A stretch of 64,000 nucleotides of DNA from Gillisella vitis (GCF_014204625.1 NZ_JACHLU010000006.1:205113-269112), one strand, 5' to 3'. Counted from the stretch's first letter, positions 35,981-45,604 are shown. Made by a program: numbers and translations. The notes: a model not told the origin generated them from the sequence alone.

Positions 35981-36079
35981 GTCTGTCTGGTTCAATCTGA
36001 ACCTGACAGACTCTCAATTTCTTTGTTTGCGTTTGTCTGATCAGTAAACCCGGTGACCACTTTTCCCTGACAAACTCTA
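35981..36079. repeat. Palindromic intergenic repeat, family I, copy D
   Basis: Reads on the minus strand from TAGAGTTTGTCAGGGA at 36079 to an inner 14-bp inverted repeat with one mismatch (35981-35994 with 35998-36011, 3-nt loop). The TAG at 36077-36079 is the fliP stop codon. Matches copies A and C along its whole length. Confidence 0.88.
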
Positions 36080-36814
36080 ATGAAACGATCGCACCAGACT
36101 GCCAACGAGAAGGTTCCAGCCGTCAATCAGCACAAAGAACAGGATCTTGAAGGGAAGCGAGATCGATGTTGGCGGCAACATCATCATGCCCATTGCCATC
36201 GTAATGGTCGAGACAATCATGTCGATCACCAGAAATGGCAGGATAATCAGAAAGCCGATTTCAAAACCGCGCCGGATTTCTGACAGCATGAAGGCCGGGA
36301 TCAGAACCCGATAATCAACCTTGCCGTCCACAACGGGATTTTGATTGCGCTCATTGGCCAGTTCAATGAACAGCCGCAGGTCTTTTTCGCGGGTATTATC
36401 AGCCATGAAAGTACGGAACGGCTCTGCCATTTTCGGAACCGCTTCCGCTTCAGTCATTTGATTGTCCAGCAAGGGACGCACACCCTCGCGCCAGGCCTGA
36501 TCCATGGTTGGCGTCATGACATAAAAGGTCATGAACAGGGCAAGACTGGTGAGAATCATGTTGGATGGCGTGCTGGCCAGCCCCATGCCGGACCGCAGAA
36601 TGGAAAATGCAATGATGAAGCGCGGAAAGCTCGTCACCATGATCAGGATGCCGGGTGCAACGGACAGAACCGTCAGCAGACCAAACGTGCGAATGATCCA
36701 GGAGGCCGCAGAGCCGTCCACGGGCGCATTCAGAAGATTTGTCGGAAACTGCTGCGCCTGTGCAAGTTCCGGGACCGCGATCATCGCGGCAATCAAGATG
36801 AGATATCGAATCAT
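36077..36814 (-). CDS. fliP: Flagellar export gate protein FliP
   Basis: 245 residues: N-terminal signal-like MIRYLILIAAMIAVPELAQA, then transmembrane segments and the FliP signatures VTSFPRFIIAFSILRSGMG and AFMLSEIRRGFEIGFLIILPFLVIDMIVSTITMAMGM. Core of the export gate with FliQ and FliR. Last gene of the long flgF-fliI-flgBC-fliE-flgG operon, overlapping fliL by 4 bases; stop codon from repeat copy D. Confidence 0.96.
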   Translation of the reverse strand: MIRYLILIAAMIAVPELAQAQQFPTNLLNAPVDGSAASWIIRTFGLLTVLSVAPGILIMVTSFPRFIIAFSILRSGMGLASTPSNMILTSLALFMTFYVMTPTMDQAWREGVRPLLDNQMTEAEAVPKMAEPFRTFMADNTREKDLRLFIELANERNQNPVVDGKVDYRVLIPAFMLSEIRRGFEIGFLIILPFLVIDMIVSTITMAMGMMMLPPTSISLPFKILFFVLIDGWNLLVGSLVRSFH

Positions 36815-37341
36815 TCGATGACAAACGTCCTAAACATAACCTTCGATACCCGCCCTTCGGAGCGCAGGTCAACTCGCTCTTGCAAGTCATCCTTCAAATA
36901 ATTGAAACCGCGCGGCCCTTCAATCTGCTGAAGATTAACCGTGCGCATATAGGCCATGATGTCCTGCTGAATATCCTCGGCCAGTTTTACGTCGGTTGGG
37001 CCGTTAAACACAAGCGCAACTTCCATTCTCACCCAGCTCTCGGACGGATAGGCAAGATTGGTGGTAATCGGGTCCAACTGGACAATGCCATTGGCTTCAG
37101 CCGGAATTTTCGGAATTAACTCCGCCTGTTCCCCTTCTTTACCGCCCTCTTTCTTGGCGGCCTCTGCCGCAGCTGCCTTTTCCTGGGCCTCATTGGCGGC
37201 TTTGATTTTCGGCGCAACCATGATGCCAACCATCCAGCCGCCACCGGCACCAACAACGGTCAGGCCAGCAAGTGCCGCAATCAGCAGAATGGGAGACGCC
37301 TTTTTCTTCGGGCCCTCCAGAGCCAGGGGATCAACCATCAC
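36811..37341 (-). CDS. fliL: Flagellar basal-body-associated protein FliL
   Basis: 176 residues. One transmembrane helix (about 18-40, LLIAALAGLTVVGAGGGWMVGIM), a charged Ala/Glu/Lys linker, and the C-terminal FliL domain (QLDPITTNLAYPSESWVRMEVALVFNGPTDVKLAEDIQQDIMAYMRTVNLQQIEGPRGFNYLKDDLQERVDLRSEGRVSKVMFRTFVIE). Forms rings around stator units. Overlaps fliP by 4 bases. Confidence 0.93.
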   Translation of the reverse strand: MMVDPLALEGPKKKASPILLIAALAGLTVVGAGGGWMVGIMVAPKIKAANEAQEKAAAAEAAKKEGGKEGEQAELIPKIPAEANGIVQLDPITTNLAYPSESWVRMEVALVFNGPTDVKLAEDIQQDIMAYMRTVNLQQIEGPRGFNYLKDDLQERVDLRSEGRVSKVMFRTFVIE

Positions 37342-37444
37342 ATTTTCCTGTTTCTTGTCTTGGCGGCATGGGCCGTGTTGCAGAAGATGGCCTGCCTTGC
37401 AATATCAGGCAGGTCATCGTTCATTCATGGTCGCCTCATCCCGA

Positions 37445-38161
37445 TCAGAACGGTGAGAACATATCCACCGTCTGTTGGCCAATTGGCGGCTGCTGCACCT
37501 CTGTCAGACGACCGCGACCACCGTAAGAAATACGGGCTTCAGCAATCTTCTCATAGGAAATGGTATTCTTGGAATCCACATCCTGCGGTCGGACAATACC
37601 GGCAACGTTCAGGATGCGAAGCTCCTGGTTGACGCGCACTTCCTGCGAACCACTGATCAGCAGATTGCCATTTTCCAGAATGCTGGTCACCACTGCGGCC
37701 ACCATCAAGGTCAGGGTTTCTGATCGGTCAACCGAGCCCTTGCCGTCCGAGCTGGAATTGGAGTCCGTGCTCAGATCCCCATCCGAGTCCGGTGCCGTCA
37801 GTCCAAACAGGTTAAAGGCCGTTGACCATGTCAGCGACGTCGAGTTCTTGCGGCTTCTTGAGGTATCATTCTTGAACTTCGCCTTGTCCGCGATGGAAAT
37901 GTTCACCGTCAGCAAATCGCCGACATTGATCGCGCGGGAATCCTTGAACAGCGCCGATTGGCTGTCATTCCACAAGGAATAGCCATTGCTGACAGCCTTG
38001 GCCTGCTTGGGATAGCTCGACATTTGCGGTGCCTGGCTATAGCGCAGGCCACTGCCGACCGGGCTCATGGACGGCGCATTGCCAATTTCCTTGAGGGTGG
38101 TCTGATTTCCACATCCACTAAGAACAGCGGCAAGAAACACCACGGTGGTGCGCTTTATCAT
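37445..38161 (-). CDS. flgH: Flagellar L-ring lipoprotein FlgH
   Basis: 238 residues. Lipoprotein signal MIKRTTVVFLAAVLSGCGN with lipobox LSGC; the FlgH core includes SLWNDSQSALFKDSRAINVGDLLTVNISIADKAKF, ENGNLLISGSQEVRVNQELRILNVAGIVRPQDV and SYEKIAEARISYGGRG. Builds the outer-membrane L ring. Overlaps motE by 4 bases. Followed by a 103-base gap before fliL. Confidence 0.95.
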   Translation of the reverse strand: MIKRTTVVFLAAVLSGCGNQTTLKEIGNAPSMSPVGSGLRYSQAPQMSSYPKQAKAVSNGYSLWNDSQSALFKDSRAINVGDLLTVNISIADKAKFKNDTSRSRKNSTSLTWSTAFNLFGLTAPDSDGDLSTDSNSSSDGKGSVDRSETLTLMVAAVVTSILENGNLLISGSQEVRVNQELRILNVAGIVRPQDVDSKNTISYEKIAEARISYGGRGRLTEVQQPPIGQQTVDMFSPF

Positions 38162-38688
38162 GAGGGATCCTTTGAGGTATTGGGATCAGCAGCGCTGGAC
38201 ATGATGGCTGCAATCATCGCAGCCTTGTCAGGGGCCATTTCGCTGAAGATCAAACTGGATTGCTTGGGCGGAAGCTTCATGACAATGGCTGCCGCCAGCA
38301 TGGGATTGACCTTCTCCAGCTGAGGCGCTGCCGCATCCGGCTTCATGTTTTTGTAAATATCAATAATGCCCGCTTCCGCACGCTGCATGAATTCGTTGCG
38401 GCGCGACAGCCAGTCCTGATATTCCGCCTTGCGGGCCTCAAGTGTTTTGATACGCTCGTTGACTTCCGCCTGTAGTTTTTCAAGATCCTGCTTTTGCAGC
38501 AGATAGCGCTGGTCGCGTGCCGGATCCGCGATATTGGTGCAAAATTGCTGTATTTCGTCGACAGTGGCATTGGCTGGCGGTGCCACGCTCTGGGCGCTGC
38601 CGGGCAAAACCGAAAGTGTCAAAAACCCGCAGGCCAGAACCAGAGCACCTGCGCCAAATCCCTGTTTTGAGGTGTTGGTCATCGTCAT
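38158..38688 (-). CDS. motE: MotE, periplasmic chaperone of MotC
   Basis: 176 residues with an N-terminal signal (GFGAGALVLACGFLTLSVLPGSAQS), a coiled coil (QKQDLEKLQAEVNERIKTLEARKAEYQDWLSRRNEFMQRAE) and a C-terminal MgtE-N-like part (NPMLAAAIVMKLPPKQSSLIFSEMAPDKAAMIAAIMS). In S. meliloti MotE is the chaperone that folds and targets MotC; this position between flgI and flgH is the same. Overlaps flgI and flgH by 4 bases each. Confidence 0.88.
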   Translation of the reverse strand: MTMTNTSKQGFGAGALVLACGFLTLSVLPGSAQSVAPPANATVDEIQQFCTNIADPARDQRYLLQKQDLEKLQAEVNERIKTLEARKAEYQDWLSRRNEFMQRAEAGIIDIYKNMKPDAAAPQLEKVNPMLAAAIVMKLPPKQSSLIFSEMAPDKAAMIAAIMSSAADPNTSKDPS

Positions 38689-39800
38689 TGCAGCACAAGC
38701 TCCGCTTGAAGGGCACCGGCAGATTTGATGCCTTGCAGGATGGCGATGATACCGTCAGGTTTCACACCGATATTGTTCAGCCCCGCCACCAGCGTGCGCA
38801 GGTCCGGCCCCTCGACAATGGCAACATTGCCACCATTTTGCTGGGCGGTAATATCGGTCTGCGGCTGAATGGCTGTCTGGCCATTCGAGAAAGGCAGAGG
38901 TTGCACCACCTGCGGCGTTTCATTGACCTGCACCGTCAACGTGCCATAGCTGACAGCCACCTTGGAAACACGAACGTCAGCGCCAATCACAATGGTGCCG
39001 GTGCGCTCATTGATCACCACCTTTGCGGGGGTATCGGTATCGACAATCAGATTTTCAATATCGGCCATCAACTGGGCCAGGTCCGCAGTTCGCGGCTTCT
39101 GGATCACCACTTCCTGGCTGTCGCGTGCTTCGGCAATCGGTCCGCCATAGGTGGCAGCTGCGTAATTGTTGATGCGTCGCGCCATGCCAAGAGCTGTCGA
39201 AAAATCCGGGTTGCGCAATTGCAGCACCAGATTAACAGAATCCTTGAACTTTGATGGCAGTTCTCTTTCAATAATTGCACCATTGGGCACGCGGCCAGAG
39301 GTCGTTACACCTTCTGTCACCGTTGCCGCCTGCCCTTGTGCGGTAAAGCCGGAAACCACGACAGAGCCTTGGGTCACAGCATAAATCTGACCATCCGCAC
39401 CAGACAGCGATGTCATGACCAGCGTACCGCCACGCAACGATGTCGCATCGCCAAGCGAGCTGACGGTGGCATCAATGCGGCTACCGGGACTGGCAAAAGG
39501 CGGCAATGTTGCGGTCACCATCACGGCTGCAACGTTTTTTGCGGCCGACTGGCCGCCTTGCGTTGAAATGCCCAGATTCTGAAGCATGGCACGCATGGAT
39601 TGATCGGTAAAGGGTGATGAGCGCAAGCTGTCGCCAGTGCCTTGCAGACCCACGACAAGGCCATAACCAATCAACTGGTTATCGCGGCCAGCCTGCAACG
39701 AGGCAATGTCTTTGATACGCGAGCCTTGAGCTGCCGCCGCACCGGCTATGGCCAGCGCCATCCCGGTCAGAACCGTCAAAACATAAAAACGGATACTCAT
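38685..39800 (-). CDS. flgI: Flagellar P-ring protein FlgI
   Basis: 371 residues with a Sec signal (YVLTVLTGMALAIAGAAAA) and the FlgI start SRIKDIASLQAGRDNQLIGYGLVVGLQGTGDSLRSSPFTDQSMRAMLQNLGI, GSRIDATVSSLGDATSLRGGTLVMT and C-terminal DLRTLVAGLNNIGVKPDGIIAILQGIKSAGALQAELVLQ. Builds the P ring in the peptidoglycan layer. Overlaps flgA and motE by 4 bases each. Confidence 0.96.
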   Translation of the reverse strand: MSIRFYVLTVLTGMALAIAGAAAAQGSRIKDIASLQAGRDNQLIGYGLVVGLQGTGDSLRSSPFTDQSMRAMLQNLGISTQGGQSAAKNVAAVMVTATLPPFASPGSRIDATVSSLGDATSLRGGTLVMTSLSGADGQIYAVTQGSVVVSGFTAQGQAATVTEGVTTSGRVPNGAIIERELPSKFKDSVNLVLQLRNPDFSTALGMARRINNYAAATYGGPIAEARDSQEVVIQKPRTADLAQLMADIENLIVDTDTPAKVVINERTGTIVIGADVRVSKVAVSYGTLTVQVNETPQVVQPLPFSNGQTAIQPQTDITAQQNGGNVAIVEGPDLRTLVAGLNNIGVKPDGIIAILQGIKSAGALQAELVLQ

Positions 39801-40282
39801 TTTGCCATCACCTGCACCGTGCCATCTGCCATAACCGTACCGTTGACAATCTGGCCGGAATCGAGATTGCGAACACGGATGACATCACCAATATTGGCGT
39901 CATCCATCGGGCTGCCACCGGCGGAGATTGTCAGATTGCCAATGCTCACCACCAGACGAAGTTTCGAGCCCCGTGTCACCGCATAGGGCTTTTTCAACAT
40001 TGCCAACGGGATTGTCCTGCCGGGCAGCAATGTTTTTGTGCTCAGCATCCCGGAAACCTCGGAGATGCTGGAGGCATAACCACCACCCAGATTTGGGTTT
40101 GTCACCTTCACCCGTTGCAGTTTGGACTCAGGAATCGCCTCACCGGGATAAATGATGTCCGACGGAACGATAGCGAACCGATCCGCAGCCGCAGCAAAGG
40201 GCACGGTGAGAAAGACCATCACCGCCGCGAGAACCGCTGCCCCTGTCAAACTGAACATTCTGTTTATTCGGCGAAACATCAT
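39797..40282 (-). CDS. flgA: P-ring assembly chaperone FlgA
   Basis: 161 residues with a signal peptide and a SAF-type C-terminal domain: MLSTKTLLPGRTIPLAMLKKPYAVTRGSKLRLVVSIGNLTISAGGSPMDDANIGDVIRVRNLDSGQIVNGTVMADGTVQVM. FlgA holds FlgI subunits for P-ring assembly. Overlaps flgI by 4 bases. A short FlgA, lacking the longer N-terminal part of enteric ones. Confidence 0.92.
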   Translation of the reverse strand: MMFRRINRMFSLTGAAVLAAVMVFLTVPFAAAADRFAIVPSDIIYPGEAIPESKLQRVKVTNPNLGGGYASSISEVSGMLSTKTLLPGRTIPLAMLKKPYAVTRGSKLRLVVSIGNLTISAGGSPMDDANIGDVIRVRNLDSGQIVNGTVMADGTVQVMAK

Positions 40283-40299
40283 GTCTGCCCCTTTGATGT

Positions 40300-41091
40300 T
40301 TACTTCAGGTTTTTACTGACGATCTGAGCCATTTCATCAGCGGTGGTAATGACCTTGGAATTCATCTCGTAAGCACGCTGTGCGGAGATCAGGCCGGTGA
40401 TTTCTGCAACCGAATCAACGTTGGACGATTCCAGATAACCCTGCTTGAGATAGCCATATCCAGCATCGCCAGGAACGCCATTGATGGGATTGCCAGACGC
40501 ATCGGTCTCCTGAAACAGGTTATCACCAATCGCCTTCAGACCGGCCGGATTGACGAAGGCCGAAATTTCCAGCTGGCCAAGTTCGGTATAGGTCGTTGAA
40601 TCACCCTGAAGCACAGAGACCGTTCCGGTCTCGCTGATCTTCACTTCGGTCGCATCGGTCGGAATGGTGATGTTTGGAATGATTCTGTAACCTTCCGTTG
40701 TCACCAGATTGCCGTCAGCATCCTTGTTCAATGCGCCGGCGCGGGTATAAAATGTGGTGGCACCATCCGGGCTTTGCACCTGAATATAACCACGCCCCAC
40801 GATAGCAACATCCAGCTCGTTCGAGGTCTGGCTCAACTCACCCTGTTTATCCAGGGTGCGCACTGCCGCTGTCTGAACGCCAAGACCAATATTGGCACCT
40901 TCCGGCACAGCCGACTGATTGGCCCGGTTGGCAATGCCAACAGCCTTTTCGCTTTGATACAGCAGATCAGAGAACTCGGCGCGCGACTTCTTGAAGCCAG
41001 TCGTATTGATGTTGGCGATGTTGTTGGAGATCACCTCAAGGTTGGTCTGCTGGGCATTCATGCCAGTTGCGGCAATTGCGAGAGCTCTCAT
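40300..41091 (-). CDS. flgG: Distal rod protein FlgG
   Basis: 263 residues: [46 protein letters not shown] at the start (rod motif), the FlgG core ([45 protein letters not shown]), and the C-terminal [35 protein letters not shown]. Forms the distal rod. Lies between fliE and flgA, 17 bases before flgA. Confidence 0.96.
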   Translation of the reverse strand: MRALAIAATGMNAQQTNLEVISNNIANINTTGFKKSRAEFSDLLYQSEKAVGIANRANQSAVPEGANIGLGVQTAAVRTLDKQGELSQTSNELDVAIVGRGYIQVQSPDGATTFYTRAGALNKDADGNLVTTEGYRIIPNITIPTDATEVKISETGTVSVLQGDSTTYTELGQLEISAFVNPAGLKAIGDNLFQETDASGNPINGVPGDAGYGYLKQGYLESSNVDSVAEITGLISAQRAYEMNSKVITTADEMAQIVSKNLK

Positions 41092-41109
41092 GTTCTACGT
41101 TCCCTGAGG

Positions 41110-41487
41110 TTAAATCTGCATCTTGGTAATATCGAGATAGGCCGACACGATCTTGTCGCGCAGCGTGATGGCCGTTTGCAAAGACCGCTCCGCCGACATC
41201 ATGGAATCCACGACCTCACGGGTGCTGACCTTACCCAACATGCCACCAACCGAATTGGTTTCGGCGGTCTTCAAATTCGTCACAGCATCGGTCATCAGGC
41301 CACCGATAACGTCACTGAAGCTGGCACCGGTTGCCGTGCCTGGCGTTGAATCCGCCTTGGTAACACCTTGCAGACCCAGAGCGGACATACCGCCTGCCAC
41401 AGACGCGGTGCTGGAGCCTTCGCTACTGATGCCGTCCATACCGCCTGATGTGGTGAGGGAGCTGATTTTGCTGATGGAATCGATCAT
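41110..41487 (-). CDS. fliE: Hook-basal body protein FliE
   Basis: 125 residues. A Ser/Gly-rich N-terminal half is followed by the FliE block [70 protein letters not shown]. FliE joins the MS ring (FliF) to the proximal rod. Overlaps flgC by 4 bases and lies 18 bases before flgG. Confidence 0.92.
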   Translation of the reverse strand: MIDSISKISSLTTSGGMDGISSEGSSTASVAGGMSALGLQGVTKADSTPGTATGASFSDVIGGLMTDAVTNLKTAETNSVGGMLGKVSTREVVDSMMSAERSLQTAITLRDKIVSAYLDITKMQI

Positions 41488-41921
41488 TGTGAGCTCTTCA
41501 ACAGGTCAAGGGTGGAGGAAATCAAATCTTTGGTTTGACGAATGGATTGCAGATTGGCCTCATAGGAGCGGTTGGCCTCGCGCATATCGGCCATCTCGAT
41601 CAGCACATTCACATTCGGCATTTTCACGTAACCATTGCCATCCGCAGCCGGATTGCTGGGATCGTAGGTTTCCGTGAAATCGGATTTGTCGAAACCGAGC
41701 TTTTTCACCTTGACGACATCTGCGCCCGAGGCTCGATCAACTTCCGAGCCAAAGGTAATGGTCTTGCGACGATAGGGGTCTGCGCCGGGCGTGTCGCCGG
41801 TGCTCTGGGCATTGGCAATATTTTCTGACACGATCCGCAGGCGGGTGGATTGAACTTCCAGTCCACCTCCGGCGATTTTCAAAGCAGCGGACAGGGGATC
41901 GGTCGCCGTTACAGAATCCAT
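41484..41921 (-). CDS. flgC: Proximal rod protein FlgC
   Basis: 145 residues: [49 protein letters not shown] and the C-terminal [37 protein letters not shown], both typical of FlgC. It lies 3 bases after flgB and overlaps fliE by 4 bases. Confidence 0.95.
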   Translation of the reverse strand: MDSVTATDPLSAALKIAGGGLEVQSTRLRIVSENIANAQSTGDTPGADPYRRKTITFGSEVDRASGADVVKVKKLGFDKSDFTETYDPSNPAADGNGYVKMPNVNVLIEMADMREANRSYEANLQSIRQTKDLISSTLDLLKSSQ

Positions 41922-41924
41922 GGT

Positions 41925-42317
41925 TTACCTCTTTACAGTCATCAGCATCATGCGATTGAAACTACTGACGAGGTTTGTGTTGAGTTGGTGCTGGCGCTGG
42001 ATTTCGCCCATCTTGATCATTTCATCCGAGAGAGACACGGAGTTGCCCGAAACCTGCATGCCGATCTCGTCATTGAGGGGTGTTTCACGCACCTCAACAT
42101 TCAGATCCGTGCTCAGGTCGCTGGACGCGAAATGGCGGGAATTGGTGCGGGCCATGCCAAAATGGCCGGAATCGATCATTGCATTAAAGGGCGTAATGTC
42201 CTTTGCGGCAAATTTCGGTGTATTTGCATTTGCGACGTTGCCGGCAACGACTTCCTGACGCAGCGAAAGCCATTCAGCCTGCCGTGATGCCAAGTCAAAA
42301 AGTTGTATCGGTTGCAT
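41925..42317 (-). CDS. flgB: Proximal rod protein FlgB
   Basis: 130 residues: IQLFDLASRQAEWLSLRQEVVAGNVANANTPKFAAKDITPF, the FlgB motif, and the C-terminal MGEIQRQHQLNTNLVSSFNRMMLMTVKR. First of the flgB-flgC-fliE-flgG-flgA-flgI-motE-flgH-fliL-fliP run. The 277-base gap upstream, with a terminator for the preceding gene at 42547-42570, suggests its own promoter. Confidence 0.94.
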   Translation of the reverse strand: MQPIQLFDLASRQAEWLSLRQEVVAGNVANANTPKFAAKDITPFNAMIDSGHFGMARTNSRHFASSDLSTDLNVEVRETPLNDEIGMQVSGNSVSLSDEMIKMGEIQRQHQLNTNLVSSFNRMMLMTVKR

Positions 42318-42546
42318 AGGTCTGTCTCCAATTTACAGTCTGGAGATTAGGCCGGTAATCTTGCGTGGGACTTACGGAAAACGCTGCAATTTAAGGAGAA
42401 TTCAAAACACACGAAACTGTGATTTTCATCACAGCACCACAAGAAAGAACACATCCAGATTATCAATAAAATACAATGTCTTACATGTCATATACCGCAG
42501 CCATATACCGTAGATTGCGCAGCAGGTGGTATCCGCTGAAAGCAAA

Positions 42547-42570
42547 AACGCCGCACAGATGTACGGCGTT
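42547..42570 (-). terminator. Terminator after the flgF-fliI-hypothetical transcript
   Basis: Eleven-bp stem with one mismatch (42547-42557 with 42560-42570, 2-nt loop), followed on the minus strand by TTTTGC. 25 bases past the stop of the 42595-43170 gene, so this transcript probably ends before flgB. Confidence 0.7.
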
Positions 42571-42594
42571 TCAACCCTTGCGAAAAACAGCCCG

Positions 42595-43170
42595 TTACTG
42601 ATTCTTGTAAATCGCGCCGGCCGTGGTGATGATCACCCATTTTCCGTTCTGTTTTTCCAGCACGGCAACCCGGCTGCTGTCGGGCAGAATCGAGCCGACC
42701 TTGACCATGAACATGCCGGATGCATCCTCGATCAGGGCGCGGCCATTGGCAACATGCAACAGTCTGAAGGCACCCGTTCCCGGAAATGGCTGTTGAATCT
42801 CCGTCGGCTTCGCATCTTTGACCTCTCGACCCACATTTGATATGGTCGCCGTGTTGATCTGGTCCAGATTTTCAGGAGGCGTTTGCTCCTGCATTTCGCT
42901 TGAAGTCACCGCCAGAGGCGAGGCGCTGAAAACATTGCGGGCTTCCAGTAAGGACAGATCCCGCCCCGTATTGATACCATCCGTTCCCAAACCAAATTTA
43001 TCCGGATTGAAAAACACATACCAGGGAAAAACGGCAGAGCCAAAGGCTAGGAAAACACCCGTCGCCGCCAGTACGCGATCCAGAGCCACAGAAGAATATC
43101 GCCATCCCTCTTTTGGTGGTGCCTCGGATTCGTCAACATCAATATTGTGCAGATCAGGCTCGTCTTGCAT
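42595..43170 (-). CDS. Membrane-anchored flagellar-cluster protein of unknown function
   Basis: 191 residues. A 25-residue cytoplasmic acidic start, one transmembrane helix (about 29-52, DRVLAATGVFLAFGSAVFPWYVFF), a linker, and a C-terminal beta-rich domain (FRLLHVANGRALIEDASGMFMVKVGSILPDSSRVAVLEKQNGKWVIITTAGAIYKNQ) reminiscent of a small SH3- or OB-like barrel. Overlaps fliI by 17 bases. A gene at this place between fliI and flgB is usual in rhizobia, but I do not recognise a named function. Confidence 0.6.
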   Translation of the reverse strand: MQDEPDLHNIDVDESEAPPKEGWRYSSVALDRVLAATGVFLAFGSAVFPWYVFFNPDKFGLGTDGINTGRDLSLLEARNVFSASPLAVTSSEMQEQTPPENLDQINTATISNVGREVKDAKPTEIQQPFPGTGAFRLLHVANGRALIEDASGMFMVKVGSILPDSSRVAVLEKQNGKWVIITTAGAIYKNQ

Positions 43171-44545
43171 TGTTGTTTCCTGAACTATTGGCTGCCTTCA
43201 AGGCATTGGCAAGGTCGGCGTAGGCATCCATGACGGGTTGGTCGGATGGTGTCTGTTTCAAAACTTCATACAAAACAGGAACCTGCTTGATCGCCATATC
43301 CAGATCCGGATCACTTCCCGCTCGATAGCCGCCAATCAGGCGAAGATCGCGGGTTTCTTCAAAGCGATGGATCAAGGTTTTCAGACGCGAGACAAGCTTT
43401 TCCTGATCCGGGCTCCATGCCTTGCGGGCAAGACGGGAAATCGACGACAGCGGATTGATGGGCGGATAGCGCCCTTCGTCTGCCAGACTGCGATCCAGCA
43501 CCAGATGCCCATCCAGAATACCACGGGTCGAATCCGCAATCGGATCATTGTGATTATCGCCATCCACCAGAATGGAGATAATCGCTGTAATCGTTCCTGT
43601 TCCTTCTTCACCGGGTCCGGCCCGCTCCAGCAGGCGCGGCAGTTCGGTAAACACCGATGCGGGAAAACCGCGGGCAATCGGCGGCTCACCGGCCGCCGTC
43701 GCCACCTCACGGATGGCGTGGGCAAAACGGGTAATGCTGTCGGCAATGAACAGCACGTTTTCACCCTGATCACGGAAATGCTCTGCAATGGTAATGGCCG
43801 TCAATGGTGCCATTTTGCGCAGCATGGGGCTTTCATCACTGGTGGCAACAACAGCAACCGTCTTGGCCATGTTGTCGCCGAGTGTATCCTCAATGAATTC
43901 ACGCACTTCACGGCCACGTTCGCCCACCAGGGCAATCACCACCTTATCAAAGGCATCGGCCCGCGCCAGCATCGACAAAAGGGTGGATTTACCAACACCG
44001 GAGCCTGCAAAAACACCAAGGCGCTGACCAAGGCAAAGCGGTGAAAAAATATCAACGGCCTTCACGCCGGTTCTGAAGCCTGTTTCAACCCGCATCCGTC
44101 CCATGGACGAGGGTGCGGTGTTGGAAATGGAACGGCGTATCAGGCCCGGAGCCAATGGTCCCAGACCATCAATTGGATCCCCCAGCGCATTGATGGTGCG
44201 TCCACACCAGCTGTCTTGCGCGGCCACGCGAAAAGCCCCCTTGCGAATGACGGTATCGCCAATCGCTATGGGTTCGCCCGGTTCAATCGGGCAGACATAG
44301 GCCAGCTCAGGCTCCACCCGGACCACTTCCCCCAAGTGAATGCCGGTCGCACTGCGATGAGCAACAAAATCACCAAGGTGCAAATGCCGCGACAGACCCG
44401 AGACCGTATAATAGCCTGCGGCAATCGTGCGCACATGCCCCCCATGCGCCACAGAATTATCAGCCTTGGCATAGCGTTTGCTCAAAGCCGCCATGGCTGC
44501 CAATTTGGTATTCGGCTCGATCCGGGGGGTAAATTCAGCGTTCAT
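43154..44545 (-). CDS. fliI: Flagellar export ATPase FliI
   Basis: 463 residues. F1-beta-like ATPase: Walker A AGSGVGKST near residue 180, ALVGERGREVREFI, Walker B region NVLFIADSITRFAHAIREVA, and LDRSLADEGRYPPINPLSSISRL near the end. Energises unfolding and release of export substrates with FliH and FliJ partners. Lies 21 bases after flgF and overlaps the next gene by 17 bases. Confidence 0.96.
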   Translation of the reverse strand: MNAEFTPRIEPNTKLAAMAALSKRYAKADNSVAHGGHVRTIAAGYYTVSGLSRHLHLGDFVAHRSATGIHLGEVVRVEPELAYVCPIEPGEPIAIGDTVIRKGAFRVAAQDSWCGRTINALGDPIDGLGPLAPGLIRRSISNTAPSSMGRMRVETGFRTGVKAVDIFSPLCLGQRLGVFAGSGVGKSTLLSMLARADAFDKVVIALVGERGREVREFIEDTLGDNMAKTVAVVATSDESPMLRKMAPLTAITIAEHFRDQGENVLFIADSITRFAHAIREVATAAGEPPIARGFPASVFTELPRLLERAGPGEEGTGTITAIISILVDGDNHNDPIADSTRGILDGHLVLDRSLADEGRYPPINPLSSISRLARKAWSPDQEKLVSRLKTLIHRFEETRDLRLIGGYRAGSDPDLDMAIKQVPVLYEVLKQTPSDQPVMDAYADLANALKAANSSGNNNARRA

Positions 44546-44566
44546 TGCAACGGCACCCGATCATGA

Positions 44567-45301
44567 TCATTTGCTGCCACCCAGCGTTTTCAGCGCTTCA
44601 TTCATGCTGGACTCCAACTGGCTCATCGAGTTTGAAATGCTTTCAAATGCCCGGCTGACCTGAATGAGCTGGGTCATCTGGCTGATGCCATTGACATTCG
44701 ACTGCTCGACATAGCCCTGCATGACGCCAATCGTGCTATTATCCACAACCGGCTGCGGCGCTTCCGTGGGTTTCACACCACTGTTGTCATAGCGCAAATA
44801 GCCCTTGGTGACATCGGCCGTAAACAGACCAAGCTGGCCCACCTGAACGCCATCCTGAAAAATAACGCCATTTCTGCTGACGTTCGGCTCTCCGCCATTC
44901 GGATTCAGCTGAATCTGTGCACCGCCTGCATCAAGAACGGGATAGCCCCGCACAGACACAAGCTGACCGGTTGCTGTGAGGCTAAAGCGGCCATCGCGGG
45001 TCAGAATCTGACCGGCCGGGGTCTCCAATGCCATCCAGGCATCGCCCTTGACCGCGAAGTCCAGAGGATTTCCGCTTTTTTCCAGCTCACCTGTCTGCGT
45101 GTCGAGGTAGTCATTGCCCTGGGAGACAAAAGCCACTTTGGCATTCATGTCATTGCCGGTTCGCGCAACCACATCATCAAACTTGACCTCGGTGGCCCGA
45201 AAGCCCACGGTGTTCACATTGGCCATATTATCGGCAATGGTTGTGAGCCTTTTGTCCAGCGCGCGCTGCGCAGACAGCGATACATACATTCCAGACTGCA
45301 T
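44567..45301 (-). CDS. flgF: Proximal rod protein FlgF
   Basis: 244 residues: MQSGMYVSLSAQRALDKRLTTIADNMANVNTVGFRATEVKFDDVV at the start, then LDFAVKGDAWMALETPAGQILTRDGRFSLTATGQLVSVRGYPVLDAGG and the C-terminal YVEQSNVNGISQMTQLIQVSRAFESISNSMSQLESSMNEALKTLGG. Rod protein between FlgC and FlgG. Divergent from motA. Confidence 0.95.
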   Translation of the reverse strand: MQSGMYVSLSAQRALDKRLTTIADNMANVNTVGFRATEVKFDDVVARTGNDMNAKVAFVSQGNDYLDTQTGELEKSGNPLDFAVKGDAWMALETPAGQILTRDGRFSLTATGQLVSVRGYPVLDAGGAQIQLNPNGGEPNVSRNGVIFQDGVQVGQLGLFTADVTKGYLRYDNSGVKPTEAPQPVVDNSTIGVMQGYVEQSNVNGISQMTQLIQVSRAFESISNSMSQLESSMNEALKTLGGSK

Positions 45302-45604
45302 CAGATGCTACCTCCAAGTCTTGAGTCCTGACCAAGACCAGCGGACATGACCGATACCGCGTGATGCTTGGTGAACGGAATCATGCCGTTTGCCAAAGCG
45401 CCGATTGTTGTGCGGTTTGTCACGGTTGCTCGCCCCCATCATGGTACGTGGATGACCGTTTATTACCCCGGATCTCTAATGGGCATGACTTGCGCGAAAC
45501 TGTCTGGACCATAACAATTCAGAAAAGCCTTATCCATCAGCCTCACGCAAGGCAGACTGCCTATCCATGGCCATGATAAAGAAACGTGCGGATGCAGGCC
45601 TAAC
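45302..45604. promoter_or_regulatory. Divergent intergenic region between flgF and motA
   Basis: 303 bases with no credible gene. It must hold promoters for the leftward flgF operon and the rightward motA operon. In rhizobia such class II promoters are controlled by VisN/VisR and Rem; I could not define a binding site by eye. Confidence 0.4.

Noticed and set aside
35764..36000. 78-codon ORF between flagellin D and fliP
   Set aside because: Runs into two palindromic repeat elements, has no ribosome-binding site and no resemblance to a family.
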